DNA of 32,063 bases from DASPWV01 sp046727855 (GTDB taxonomy: Bacteria; Acidobacteriota; Vicinamibacteria; Vicinamibacterales; UBA2999). Each line of letters opens with the position of its first letter. Positions within the stretch are counted from its first letter, which is position 1. Positions 1 through 7,741 of this stretch are shown here, in pieces. The notes beneath the pieces were generated by a model. The model worked only from the letters and a program-made list of their open reading frames with translations. It searched no databases and was not told the DNA's origin. Where the stretch lies: assembly GCA_046727855.1 (NCBI GenBank), contig JBKPDL010000096.1:1-32063 (forward strand), given 5' to 3'. Position numbers and translations under genes: made by a program.

Positions 1-1663
1 ATTGCGCGTCGGGATACTTGGTGAAGTTGCCGAAGATCTCAGCCGACATGATGCGCTGGGTCTGGAACCCCGCTTCGACGTTTTGCAGACGATAAAAACT
101 GATCAGCAGCAGGCCGGCGCCAATGAGCAGGACCACGGAGACGGCGATCTGCGCGACGATGAGCGCGCTTTGCACGCGGCGACGTCCGCCGGAGTCGCTC
201 GCGCCTTTGCCTCCGGATTTGAGCGCGCTCGCAGGGTTCACACGCGACGCCATCGCCGGCAGCGTCCCAAACGCAAGACCGGTCACGATGGCAACCAGCA
301 GCGTGAAGGCGAGCACGCCCGGATCGATGTCGATTTGGTGCGTGCGCGCGGTAAACCGTCCGACAAAGCTCGTGAGCATGCCAATCGTGGACCAGGCAAA
401 CACAATTCCGAAGGCGCCGCCGGCGATCGCGAGCACGGTGCTCTCGGTCAGGAGTTGACGCACCAACCGCCCGCGTCCCGCGCCGAGCGCAGTGCGCATC
501 GCAAGCTCGCGGTCGCGGCGCAGCATGCGGGCGAGCGTCAAATTGGCCACGTTCGCGCACGCGATTAAGAGGATGAGCCCCGTCGTCCCGAGCAGGATCA
601 GCAGCAGCTGGCGTGCACCAACCGTCAGTCGCTCGAGCACGCTGGCGGTTCTCGCATGAAAGCCGGTGTTGGCGGGATAGTCTTTGGGGAAGTCACCCCT
701 GAATCGCTCGGCGACAGTGGCCACCTCGGTCGTCGCCGTCGCCGGCGCGACGCCCTTCTTCAGCAACCCGAAGACTTGCACGGCAAAAGGCCGGCGGGTG
801 GTGGTGATCTGCTTCTCCGCTTGCGCTCGGAAGGGGCACGCGGAGGTTGGCATGTATACGTCCACCTCGTTGGGATAATGCGGCACGTTGGGCAGCACGC
901 CCACCACGGTGTGCGGGCGATCGTTCATCTCGAACACCTGCCCGATGATGCCGGGGTCGCCGCCGAACTTGCTCCGCCAATAGGCGTGACCGAGAATCAG
1001 CACCGCATCGGCACCTTCGTCGTCATCGGTCTCGACGAAACTCCGTCCGAGGATCGGCTTGATGCCGAGCGCATCGAAGAAGTTGGGCGAGACCACCCCC
1101 GTCGCCACGCGATCCGGCTCGCCGCGGCGAAGCAGATCGAAGTTCATCTGGTGAAATTCCACGATCCCGTCGAAGCTGGAGAGCTGCTTGCGATAGTCGT
1201 AGAGCTCGGTAATGGAAACCGGGAAGTTCTGCTGACGCGCCAGCGGCGTCCGCTGCTCGATCAATACGAGGCGATCGCCGTTCGCATAGGGCAGCGGCTT
1301 CAGGAGCACGCCGTTGATCACGCTGAAAATCGCCGTGTTTGCCCCAATGCCGAGACCGAGCGTCAGCACGGCGAGCAGCGCGAAGCCGGGATTCTTTACC
1401 AGCGTCCGCGCGCCGTAGCGCACGTCCTGGACGAGATGTTCGAACCAGCTCACGCCGCGAGCCTCGCGCGCGTCTTCCTTGTGTTTCTCCATAGCACCAA
1501 AATTCCTCAGCGCGCGCAGGCGCGCCTCTTCCGGCGTTATGCCTTGACGGACGTACTTCTCGGTCTCCATCTCGATGTGAAAGCGGACTTCGGCATCGAG
1601 CTCACGGTCCATCGCGCTGCCGTGGCGCAACGCGCGAAGCTGGTGGCGGATTCGTGGTTCCAT
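1..1663 (-). CDS. ABC transporter permease, acidobacterial orphan (MacB/FtsX) type, C-terminus cut by window edge
   Basis: The frame is open from the ATG at 1663 to the left edge (554 codons, no stop); the C-terminus lies outside. Order: cytoplasmic N-terminal region with the 'MDRELDAEVRFHIEME' signature typical of PadR-linked acidobacterial permeases; 'DVRYGARTLVKNPGF' and the first membrane helix (AVLTLGLGIGANTAIFS); a MacB-like periplasmic domain (DYR.., GRSFVETDD, YWRSKFGGDP, VVGVLP); then FtsX-type helices with 'LLIACANVANLTLARMLRR' and 'ELAMRTALGAGRGRLVRQLLTES', and a start of the second half (SALIVAQIAVSVVLL). No ATPase gene is adjacent, as usual for this orphan class. Substrate unknown; efflux or envelope function is inferred from the family. 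The gene starts 8 nt after the PadR stop, so it is probably in the same transcript and controlled by it. Confidence 0.9.
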   Translation of the reverse strand, partial: MEPRIRHQLRALRHGSAMDRELDAEVRFHIEMETEKYVRQGITPEEARLRALRNFGAMEKHKEDAREARGVSWFEHLVQDVRYGARTLVKNPGFALLAVLTLGLGIGANTAIFSVINGVLLKPLPYANGDRLVLIEQRTPLARQQNFPVSITELYDYRKQLSSFDGIVEFHQMNFDLLRRGEPDRVATGVVSPNFFDALGIKPILGRSFVETDDDEGADAVLILGHAYWRSKFGGDPGIIGQVFEMNDRPHTVVGVLPNVPHYPNEVDVYMPTSACPFRAQAEKQITTTRRPFAVQVFGLLKKGVAPATATTEVATVAERFRGDFPKDYPANTGFHARTASVLERLTVGARQLLLILLGTTGLILLIACANVANLTLARMLRRDRELAMRTALGAGRGRLVRQLLTESTVLAIAGGAFGIVFAWSTIGMLTSFVGRFTARTHQIDIDPGVLAFTLLVAIVTGLAFGTLPAMASRVNPASALKSGGKGASDSGGRRRVQSALIVAQIAVSVVLLIGAGLLLISFYRLQNVEAGFQTQRIMSAEIFGNFTKYPDAQ

Positions 1664-1670
1664 GGCGCGC

Positions 1671-2012
1671 TCACCCTTCGGCCGTCAACACGCGCCGAAC
1701 GGCGCCTGCCATCAACTCCCACTGCGCGGTCTCGTCGCGCAACTGGCGCGACCCTGTCTTCGTGAGGCGGTAGAATTTCGCCTGCCGGTTGTTCTCGGAC
1801 GCGCCCCATTCCGCGGCAATCCATCCGGCGGCTTCGAGGCGATGCAATGCCGGATAAAGCGAACCCTGATTGACGCGCAATACGTCTTCAGAGATTTGCT
1901 GGATCCGCTGCGAGATGCCCCAGCCGTGCATCGGTCCGAGGGCGAGCATTTTCAGAATCAACAGGTCGAGTGTCCCTTGCAGCAAATCGATCTTTGGTTT
2001 GGGCATCGCCAT
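1671..2012 (-). CDS. PadR-family transcriptional regulator
   Basis: 113 aa, the usual length for short PadR regulators found next to acidobacterial permeases. The N-terminal winged helix is clear: 'LLQGTLDLLILKMLALGPMHGWGI', then 'VNQGSLYPALHRLEAAGWI' with the beta-wing 'NNRQAKFYRLTKTGSRQL', followed by a short C-terminal dimerisation helix. ATG at 2012 is used; a second in-frame ATG at 2006 is possible. A GGGAG lies about 12 nt upstream, inside the end of the rhodanese gene. It sits 5 nt after that gene and 8 nt before the permease, so the three probably form one operon. PadR proteins usually repress their own operon and are relieved by a ligand; the ligand here cannot be inferred. Confidence 0.92.
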   Translation of the reverse strand: MAMPKPKIDLLQGTLDLLILKMLALGPMHGWGISQRIQQISEDVLRVNQGSLYPALHRLEAAGWIAAEWGASENNRQAKFYRLTKTGSRQLRDETAQWELMAGAVRRVLTAEG

Positions 2013-2017
2013 CAGCG

Positions 2018-2890
2018 TTACTGTCTCCCGGTCTGCGTTGGCAGCTTGCGCTGGGTCCAGTCGACGATCGAGCCGTCGTAGAGCCGCGCGTCGTACCCCA
2101 GGTAGCGCGCCACGAAGTAGGCGACCGACGCGCGCATTCCCACCATGCAGTAGGACACGACCGGTTTGCCCGCCGTCACACCGGCGGCGCGCAACTTCGC
2201 GTCGAGCGCGTCGCGCGGCAGGAACCGTCCATCCTCGCCCACGAGCGTCGTCCAGGGCAGTTGCTGTGCGCCGGCGATATGTCCGGGCGTGTGCATGCCG
2301 CGCATGCCGCCATCCGTGCCCAGATACTCCGGATCCGGCCGCACGTCGAGGAGCGCAATGCCGCTCGCGGTCATCTGCTGCTGGATGAACGCGGCGTCGA
2401 CCATTCGCGCCGGCTTCAGTTTGGGTGTGAATCGACCTGCCTTCACCGCACCCGCCGCACCGCTTTCAACCGGCCGCTTCTCGGCTTTCCAGGCGACCAG
2501 GCCACCGTCGAGCAGCGCGACGTGCGGATGTCCGACGGCATCGAGCGTAAAGAACGCGCGCGCGGCATAGACAGTGTTGCCGCCGTAAATGACGACGCGC
2601 GAGTCGTCGGAGACGCCGGCCGCTGCGACAACGCGCTTCAACTGCTCCATCGGCGGCAGCTCTGAGCCGACTCGATTGTCGCCGTCAACCGCGATATCAC
2701 TGTAAAGCACAAACCGGGCGCCCGGAATGTGGCTGTCTTCGAACGACGCTTCACGGTCGGCGACGTGGAGCACGACGACAGACGGGTCGCGCAGCTGCCG
2801 GGCGAGATCAGCCGGCGCAATCAGCAGATCACTGTTGGGCGATTGCGTGATGACGAGCGTGCCCGCGAGGGCGAAAGCAAGACGGACCAT
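2018..2890 (-). CDS. Exported two-domain sulfurtransferase (rhodanese, SseA-like)
   Basis: 290 aa. A hydrophobic N-terminus (RLAFALAGTLVI) suggests export. There are two tandem rhodanese domains: the first (about residues 28-140) has 'VVIYGGNTVYAARAF' where the active-site loop would be and lacks the cysteine, so it is structural; the second (about 160-285) carries the catalytic Cys248 in 'YCMVGMRAS' after 'IALLDVRPDPEY'. The family moves sulfane sulfur from thiosulfate or 3-mercaptopyruvate to a thiol or cyanide acceptor; which donor applies cannot be told. The ATG at 2890 has a good AGGAG site about 7 nt upstream. First gene of a likely operon with the PadR regulator and permease. A perfect 12-bp inverted repeat lies about 20 nt upstream of the start. 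Confidence 0.92.
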   Translation of the reverse strand: MVRLAFALAGTLVITQSPNSDLLIAPADLARQLRDPSVVVLHVADREASFEDSHIPGARFVLYSDIAVDGDNRVGSELPPMEQLKRVVAAAGVSDDSRVVIYGGNTVYAARAFFTLDAVGHPHVALLDGGLVAWKAEKRPVESGAAGAVKAGRFTPKLKPARMVDAAFIQQQMTASGIALLDVRPDPEYLGTDGGMRGMHTPGHIAGAQQLPWTTLVGEDGRFLPRDALDAKLRAAGVTAGKPVVSYCMVGMRASVAYFVARYLGYDARLYDGSIVDWTQRKLPTQTGRQ

Positions 2891-2909
2891 GACGTTCTCC
2901 TGTCGTTAC

Positions 2910-2939
2910 TCGACAAGAGCCTGACGCGGCTCTTGTCGA
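2910..2939. promoter_or_regulatory. Perfect 12-bp inverted repeat in the rhodanese leader
   Basis: Arms TCGACAAGAGCC (2910-2921) and GGCTCTTGTCGA (2928-2939) are perfect complements around a 6-nt spacer. The element ends 19 nt upstream of the rhodanese start, just before its ribosome-binding site. It could be an operator for a dimeric regulator or an mRNA hairpin in the leader. It has no T-tract, so a rho-independent terminator is less likely. Confidence 0.6.
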
Positions 2940-2992
2940 ATGTCAACAGGAGAGATTCGAATTGCTGGGATGAGCCGGGTGGCGAACGAGCG

Positions 2993-3249
2993 TTAAATCA
3001 GCCAGTCGAGGGCGGCTTCTACCGCGGCGTCGTCGATCGCAGGCGGCGAGTGGTTGCGAGCGAGGTCGCCCGGCTTGCCTTTGCTGCAGCTTCTGCAGCC
3101 GGATGCGCGCTTCAGACACCCAGCCCGATGCGCTGTCACGCGGACAGGTAATCTTCCCAGGCCTGCCGCGCCTGCTCCTCGAGAAGGAACTTCTGATAGT
3201 CCACTGCGCCACTGAGGGAGAAGCTTTCGCGAATTATAGAAGGCGGCAT
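2993..3249 (-). pseudogene. Possible small or decayed gene in the rhodanese upstream gap
   Basis: The gap 2891-3329 holds a gene-like minus-strand stretch. A 37-codon frame runs from ATG 3249 to TGA 3136 (MPPSIIRESFSLSG..., ending AWEDYLSA), and its stop overlaps a GTG at 3139 that opens a second frame to TAA 2993 ending 'AAVEAALDWLI'. Residue choice looks coding, but no ribosome-binding site is seen and no family is recognised. A perfect TATAAT lies inside it on the minus strand (3238-3233), so the region may instead be rhodanese promoter and leader. It could be an eroded antitoxin-sized gene; that is a guess. Confidence 0.3.
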
Positions 3250-3255
3250 CGCCAC

Positions 3256-3287
3256 GTGTTCGGTTTTCGCGGGACGGGCGTTTTAGG
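3256..3287 (+). promoter_or_regulatory. Candidate ECF-type promoter of the first sigma gene
   Basis: GTGTTCGGTTTT (3256-3267), 11 nt, then CGTTTTAGG (3279-3287). The same bipartite motif with the same 11-nt gap precedes the second sigma gene on the other strand (6313-6282). The downstream box ends 42 nt before the GTG start, so transcription would begin around 3293-3296. The twin motif at two sigma genes suggests recognition by a sigma factor of this locus. Confidence 0.6.
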
Positions 3288-3329
3288 GTGTACCAGGGAC
3301 GGAACCTGGGCGACTCAAAGGAAAACGCC

Positions 3330-4079
3330 GTGGATCCTCGAGAAATGTTGTCTCAGCACGTCGACGTCGTCCGGAGCGTGATTCGCTCAGTTGCCTACCA
3401 CCAGGGGCTCTCCGGCACGGCGCTCGAAGAACTCGAATCCTCCGTCTGGATCCGACTGATTGAACACGACTACCGGGCCATTCGACAGTTCCGGGGCGAG
3501 TCGTCGTTCCGCACATTTTTGCGGGTCGTCGTTACGCGCTTGTTATTGGATCTGCGCGTGACCGCCTGGGGACGGTGGCGCCCTTCCGCGTTGGCGCGGC
3601 GTCACGGGAAAGAGGCGATGCGGTTCGAATCGCTCGTATTCCGCGACGGGCACAGTGTTGATCAGGCGCTGGCCATCCTCGACTGCGAAGGCGTCTCGGT
3701 GGCCGCCGCGGCCGTGACCGAGATCTCGACCAGTTTGCGATCCACCCCGCGGCGATTTGTGCCGATTGATGAAGTGTCAGAAGCATCCTCTTGCGAGCCG
3801 CCACCCGACACCGTCGCCATCCGCAAGCAAGCCGCTCGCAAAACACATGACGTGTCGTCGGCCATGCGGCGTGCGCTCGCGGCATTGGGGCCGTCTGACC
3901 GTCAGCTGCTCCACTTGCGCCACTTCAAAGGTCTCAAGGTGTCGACGATGGCGCAGGCCCTGTCGCGCGATCAGAAGTCTTTGTACCGGCGCTTGAACAG
4001 CGTGCATCGCACGATGCGGCGCAGCATCGAACGCGCAGGACTGACACGTCAGGATGTCCTCGACGTGCTGAGCGCGTAG
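3330..4079 (+). CDS. RNA polymerase sigma factor, sigma-70/ECF-like
   Basis: 249 aa from GTG 3330, chosen because AAGGA (3318-3322) lies 7 nt upstream; an in-frame GTG at 3288 overlaps the candidate promoter and is less likely. Region 2: 'LEELESSVWIRLIEHDYRAI', 'FRGESSFRTFLRVVVTRLLLDLRV'. Region 4 at the C-terminus: 'ALGPSDRQLLHLRHFKGLKV', 'TMAQALSRDQKSLYRRLNSVHRTM', a helix-turn-helix for the -35 element. A long linker (about residues 85-165) separates them, longer than in simple ECF factors. No anti-sigma gene is adjacent. It converges on the kinase gene, whose original stop appears to be at 4094-4092, 12 nt away. A stress or envelope circuit is likely but the regulon is unknown. Confidence 0.85.
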   Translation: MDPREMLSQHVDVVRSVIRSVAYHQGLSGTALEELESSVWIRLIEHDYRAIRQFRGESSFRTFLRVVVTRLLLDLRVTAWGRWRPSALARRHGKEAMRFESLVFRDGHSVDQALAILDCEGVSVAAAAVTEISTSLRSTPRRFVPIDEVSEASSCEPPPDTVAIRKQAARKTHDVSSAMRRALAALGPSDRQLLHLRHFKGLKVSTMAQALSRDQKSLYRRLNSVHRTMRRSIERAGLTRQDVLDVLSA

Positions 4080-4091
4080 TCCGGAGCGCGC

Positions 4092-4255
4092 TTAGCTGCC
4101 GGCGTATGGGCTGCGCGTCGGAATCTTCCCTGGATTCGCGACGCGCACCCTGGGGCGCGTGCCCACGTCGACCAGTGCGATCTCCGCTTGCGCCCCGAGC
4201 AAGCCACCGGACTCGCGTGTCAGCTCTTCACCCCAGACAACCGTGTCCGAGAAGG
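4092..4255 (-). pseudogene. Out-of-frame C-terminal continuation of the Ser/Thr kinase
   Basis: Shifting frame near 4250 continues the kinase's TolB-like domain: 'SDTVVWGEELTRESGGLLGAQ' in split form, then 'AEIALVDVG', ending with a TAA at 4094-4092. This matches the family's usual sequence after 'VEVGAR.RI.VH.VD', whereas the in-frame version ends in the unrelated tail 'PSRTRLSGVKS'. A one-base insertion would restore the frame. The tail after 'AEIA' is only about 25 residues where family members usually go on into TPR repeats, so a deletion may also have occurred. Confidence 0.6.
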
Positions 4256-5662
4256 ATCAACAGGGTGAACCGGGATTCGCGATCGCGCACCAACTTCCAC
4301 CACTGACCCCGCGAGTAGCAGCTCCACGCCGAACTCCTTCGCCACGGCGGCCGAGGGCTCGTCCTTCTCTCGGAACGCCACGACAACGCCGAACGACGGA
4401 ACACGCAGCGCCTGCACCCGCGCGCGGTTCGAGATCAACACTTTCGTGAGACCATCCGCGAGGTACGCCTTGCCAGCATCGCCGGTGAGATTTCGAATCG
4501 GAAGGACAGCAACCGCCCTCGTTGCGGGTACTGCTGTCGCAGTCGTCGCGGCGCCGCATCCCCGCGACATAGCGGCCCATGCAATCAGCGAAGCCGCCAC
4601 TGCCAAGGCGGCAATCAACGCGAACGCTCGACGGCGTGTGACAGCCGGCTGCGGAGCTGCCGGGATAGAATTCCCGACGGGAACAGCGAGGAGTCCCGCT
4701 TCGAGCTCGTTCGGCGTCCTGTGACGACGTTGCGGATCGGGATCGATCGCGCGCGCCACCTGGCGCGCAAACTCGACGGGCACATCCGGCCGCACGTCGA
4801 CGAGCCGTGAGCGGCGCTTATCGAGATGCACGCGCTTGATTTCGCGGAGCGTTTTTCCCTCGATCGGAAATCGGCCGCTCACCAAATAAAACAACAGAAC
4901 GCCAACGCTGTAGACGTCGCTTTGCGCCAGCGCCGGCCCGTTGTCGAACACTTCGGGCGCCATGTAGAGCGGCGTTCCGGCGACCTGCGACTGCGTCGCG
5001 CTGTACTCGTCTGGTGTCGAGGAGCGCCCCGCGCCGAGATCCATCAACACGATGCGGCCGCCGGGCTCGCGAATCACGTTCTGTGCTTTGACGTCGCAGT
5101 GGAGAAGTCCCGCACTGTGCACCGCCGCCAGCGCCCGGCAGACCGCGATGCCGATTGTGGCAGCTTCCGGGGGCGTGAACGTGCCCTCCTGCTGCACGAT
5201 CTGATCGAGGCGGCGGCCGTGGACAAACTCCATCCAGATGCCCGCCGTGCCGTCGAAGACATCCGCACCGTGCACCGTGACGACGTTTTCGTTGCGGATG
5301 CGCGCGAGCATGCGTCCTTCGTGCATGACCGCCTCTGGATGTCGCGCGCCGTGAAACAACTTGAGCGCAACGAGCCGATCGAGCTTCGGATCCCAGGCGC
5401 GGTAGACAGTGCCGTATGAGCCGCGTCCAACCACTTCGATCAGCTCGAGATGACCCCAGGAGGACTTCGTATATTGCTCTGCCGGGTCGGGCAGAACCTG
5501 GTGCAGCTTGCGATGCGCCGCGGCGATGAGCGCAACCACCGCGAGCTTGTCGGCGGTCGCGCGCTCGTCGTCAGTGGATAAAGACGACGAGAGCGACAGG
5601 AGATCGAACTCCTGTCCGTCGGCAACGAGGCCTGCCGCGTCGAGGAGCGGTTCACTGTGCAC
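4220..5662 (-). CDS. Membrane Ser/Thr protein kinase with TolB-like sensor, C-terminally frameshifted
   Basis: 480 aa from GTG 5662, which has GAGGAA about 8 nt upstream and overlaps the sigma gene by 11 nt. The PknB-like kinase domain is complete: glycine loop 'VGRGSYGTVYRAWD' (79-91), lysine in 'VALKLF' (K101), catalytic loop 'LHCDVKAQNV' (D190), Mg-binding 'DLGAG' (208-212, a DFG variant) and 'APE' (235-237). One helix follows (about 346-365), then a periplasmic domain starting 'VAVLPIRNLTGDAGKAYLAD', the FlgO/TolB-like module usual in these kinases. That domain is broken by a frameshift near 4250. The kinase domain can still fold; sensing may be damaged. Pairing with an upstream ECF sigma gene suggests phosphorylation-controlled transcription, as known for planctomycete and acidobacterial ECF-kinase pairs. 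Confidence 0.88.
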   Translation of the reverse strand: MHSEPLLDAAGLVADGQEFDLLSLSSSLSTDDERATADKLAVVALIAAAHRKLHQVLPDPAEQYTKSSWGHLELIEVVGRGSYGTVYRAWDPKLDRLVALKLFHGARHPEAVMHEGRMLARIRNENVVTVHGADVFDGTAGIWMEFVHGRRLDQIVQQEGTFTPPEAATIGIAVCRALAAVHSAGLLHCDVKAQNVIREPGGRIVLMDLGAGRSSTPDEYSATQSQVAGTPLYMAPEVFDNGPALAQSDVYSVGVLLFYLVSGRFPIEGKTLREIKRVHLDKRRSRLVDVRPDVPVEFARQVARAIDPDPQRRHRTPNELEAGLLAVPVGNSIPAAPQPAVTRRRAFALIAALAVAASLIAWAAMSRGCGAATTATAVPATRAVAVLPIRNLTGDAGKAYLADGLTKVLISNRARVQALRVPSFGVVVAFREKDEPSAAVAKEFGVELLLAGSVVEVGARSRIPVHPVDPSRTRLSGVKS

Positions 5663-6230
5663 GGCGAAGTTCCTCTGCGAGACGGACGAGCGCGCGGCTG
5701 ACCAGCATGCGGGCCGCATCGGCGCTCGGACGTTCGAGCGCCTCGGCAATCTCTGCGTATGAATATCCAAGCTCGATGCGGGCAATCACAGCGTCGCGGT
5801 CTTCGTTGGGCAGCCGTTCCAGCGCGCGGTCGTATTTTTCCAGCAGCTCGCTGCCAATCGCCGCTTCGAGCGGTGACTGGCCATTGGCCGGCACATCCGG
5901 CTCAATGGCGGTCATCTCAGGTTGACGGCCGCGGCGCCGGATTTCGTCACGAATGCGATTGACAATGGCGCGGCGAAGGTAGGCCTGCAGCGCGCCTTCG
6001 CCCTGAGGGCGAAAATGCGACAGATTGGACAGGGACCGCGCCAGCGTGTCCTGCACAAGATCGTCGGTATCCGATAAATCGCGGCACCATCGCGGCAAGC
6101 GGCCGGAGGCCCAACGACTGAGGCGGGGGAGATACCGCTGGAGGAGCCGGTTGAGCGCTTGCGCATCGCCGCCGCGCATCTGCTCGAGCAGCATGAGCGA
6201 CGAGGTGGCCGACGGATCGATCTCCGCCAT
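5652..6230 (-). CDS. ECF RNA polymerase sigma factor paired with the kinase
   Basis: 192 aa from ATG 6230. An in-frame TTG at 6266 would add 12 residues, but homologues of this group start near 'MAEIDPSATSSLMLLEQMRGGD'. Region 2: 'YLPRLSRWASGRLP', 'DTDDLVQDTLARSL', 'GALQAYLRRAIVNRIRDEIRRR'. Region 4: 'LPNEDRDAVIARIELGYSY', 'AEIAEALERPSADAARMLVS'. The stop overlaps the kinase start by 11 nt, so translation is coupled. No anti-sigma factor is present; in this architecture the partner kinase is the likely activator. The upstream motif at 6313-6282 matches the one before the other sigma gene, which suggests auto- or cross-regulation. Confidence 0.92.
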   Translation of the reverse strand: MAEIDPSATSSLMLLEQMRGGDAQALNRLLQRYLPRLSRWASGRLPRWCRDLSDTDDLVQDTLARSLSNLSHFRPQGEGALQAYLRRAIVNRIRDEIRRRGRQPEMTAIEPDVPANGQSPLEAAIGSELLEKYDRALERLPNEDRDAVIARIELGYSYAEIAEALERPSADAARMLVSRALVRLAEELRRAQ

Positions 6231-6281
6231 GGCGCGACGATCATACCCAAGAAGCCGAACCGGCAAGGGGGATCCCTCGCA

Positions 6282-6313
6282 CCTATAACGAGGATTCGCG
6301 CAAAACCGAACAC
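6282..6313 (-). promoter_or_regulatory. Candidate ECF-type promoter of the sigma-kinase operon
   Basis: On the minus strand GTGTTCGGTTTT (6313-6302), 11 nt, then CGTTATAGG (6290-6282). It is identical to the motif at 3256-3287 except for one T/A in the second box. It ends 51 nt upstream of ATG 6230. Confidence 0.6.
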
Positions 6314-6319
6314 CCGCGA

Positions 6320-6558
6320 GGTTCCAGTTGCCAGTTACGGGTTAAAGCTTGAGTTGTTGAGTTGGCGCACCAATTTCGAACCAGCCGAGGGCCCTGCCCT
6401 TTGTTATCCGGCTAACTCCGCGGCCCTTGCTAGTTGTTGGGTTGGCGCGCTCCGCGCGCCGTAGACCGTTATGCGGGTCCACAATGCGTGCAACATTCAC
6501 GTCTGTGGCCGCATAACGGTCTACAGCTTTGAACTCGAAACTGCCAAACTGGAAACTG
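6320..6558. repeat. MITE-like element with imperfect terminal inverted repeats
   Basis: This stretch fills most of the gap 6231-6564. Its ends, 6320-6350 and 6525-6558, are imperfect inverted repeats of about 30 bp sharing TTCCAGTT-GCCAGTT and AAAGCT cores. Inside, a perfect 16-bp inverted repeat GTAGACCGTTATGCGG (6461-6476 and 6509-6524) surrounds a 32-nt spacer, next to a 7-bp GC hairpin (6444-6460). Two similar direct copies of GTTGTTGRGTTGGCGC lie at about 6353 and 6433. It has no coding capacity and no recognised transposase. Confidence 0.55.
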
Positions 6559-6564
6559 CCCGGC

Positions 6565-7716
6565 TTACTGCGAGGTCTGCGAAGAAATCGCGTCAATCAC
6601 CTGCCTGAAAAATTGCTCCTTCCCGTTCCCGTGCCAGCGCCACACGATCACCAGATCGTGGTCCGGTGAGATGAAGATCGTGTTGCTTCCAGCGCCCTGC
6701 GCCTGGAAGGAATTGGTCGGCAGCGTCCTGGCGCCACCGCGCGTGTTGAGCCACCAGAGATACCCATAATCGGGATTGTTCTTCGTCTTCGCCGGGACGA
6801 GCGCCGCCTTTACGTAGTCCGGCGGTATGAGCTGCTTACCGCCCCACTTGCCGCCACGCAGCCAGAGATAACCGAAGCGCGCCATGTCCCACGCGTTGAT
6901 CCACACGCCGCCGCCCCATCGCGTACCGCCGCTTACCGACGGCATCTTCCTGCCGTCGATTTCCACGTAGCTGTTGTTGTACGGAATCCACTGCCACGTA
7001 TTGGACGCGCCGATCGGATTCATGATCTCGTCGCGGAACACCTCGGGAATCGGCTTCTTGAACAGACGCAGCAACGACAGCGAAAAGCGATTGATACGGA
7101 CGTCGTTGTATTCGTAGAACGTTCCGGGTTCCTGCAGATCGCGCGGCTTGCGCTCGCCGTCGCCGAACGCGACGGTGCCCACGAAATCATGTTTCTTGCC
7201 CCACATCTCGCCTTCCCACTCGGTGTCCTGATTCAAATGGTTTTTCCATGTGATGCGGGCGTTTTGCGGTGAGGTGTAGCCACCGTCTTTTACCTGCAGA
7301 CCGACGGGCGATTCAAGATTGGTGATCAGGCGTTCGCGGACGGCGACACCCGCGACCGTGGCAAGCATGCTCTTGGCCACCGAATAGGTTGGCGCGACGT
7401 TGTTGGTATCCCCGAACTCCGCGACGACATACCCGTGGCGGATGACTAGGCCGTTGGTGCCGGCGCGGCTCTTCGGAATCGGTCCAAGGAGCGTGCCGAA
7501 GATCTTTTCCTGCGTCGAGAAGTCGCGTGGCCAGTTGGTTTCGCGTGCCTGTGCAAACGCGATGGCGGCATCGAGCTTGGCCGCGTCCATCCCCACCTCG
7601 GCGGGCGTTTTCTTTGCCCACGCGCCGGCGGGCGGGTAGTACGTGGTCTGCGCGGCGGGCACCGCGATCACCGCCGCACACAGCACCAGGCAGTACAACA
7701 GTCGTCGCGCCTTCAT
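6565..7716 (-). CDS. Exported serine hydrolase, class C beta-lactamase-related
   Basis: 383 aa from ATG 7716, which has a strong AGGAGG 6-7 nt upstream and is followed by a signal peptide (RRLLYCLVLCAAVIAVPAA). An in-frame upstream extension runs through a palindromic repeat and is rejected. The catalytic S-x-x-K is 'SVAKSM' (S112, K115); a tyrosine-rich 'FYEYNDVRIN' follows at about 200-209 in the place of the YxN motif; 'GGTRWGGGVWINAWDMARFG' and a C-terminal 'WRWHGNG' match secreted penicillin-binding-protein-like hydrolases. Substrate unknown; the family includes esterases and D-aminopeptidases, so resistance should not be assumed. Confidence 0.88.
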   Translation of the reverse strand: MKARRLLYCLVLCAAVIAVPAAQTTYYPPAGAWAKKTPAEVGMDAAKLDAAIAFAQARETNWPRDFSTQEKIFGTLLGPIPKSRAGTNGLVIRHGYVVAEFGDTNNVAPTYSVAKSMLATVAGVAVRERLITNLESPVGLQVKDGGYTSPQNARITWKNHLNQDTEWEGEMWGKKHDFVGTVAFGDGERKPRDLQEPGTFYEYNDVRINRFSLSLLRLFKKPIPEVFRDEIMNPIGASNTWQWIPYNNSYVEIDGRKMPSVSGGTRWGGGVWINAWDMARFGYLWLRGGKWGGKQLIPPDYVKAALVPAKTKNNPDYGYLWWLNTRGGARTLPTNSFQAQGAGSNTIFISPDHDLVIVWRWHGNGKEQFFRQVIDAISSQTSQ

Positions 7717-7741
7717 TGCTGACCTCCTCCATTTCACATCG

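Noticed and set aside
656..1765. Long plus-strand open frame
   Set aside because: It is antisense to the permease, which shows unmistakable MacB/FtsX motifs; high GC produces long open antisense frames.
6565..7716. Antibiotic-resistance beta-lactamase
   Set aside because: The general SxxK fold is shared by many esterases and peptidases; the other class C motifs are not typical.
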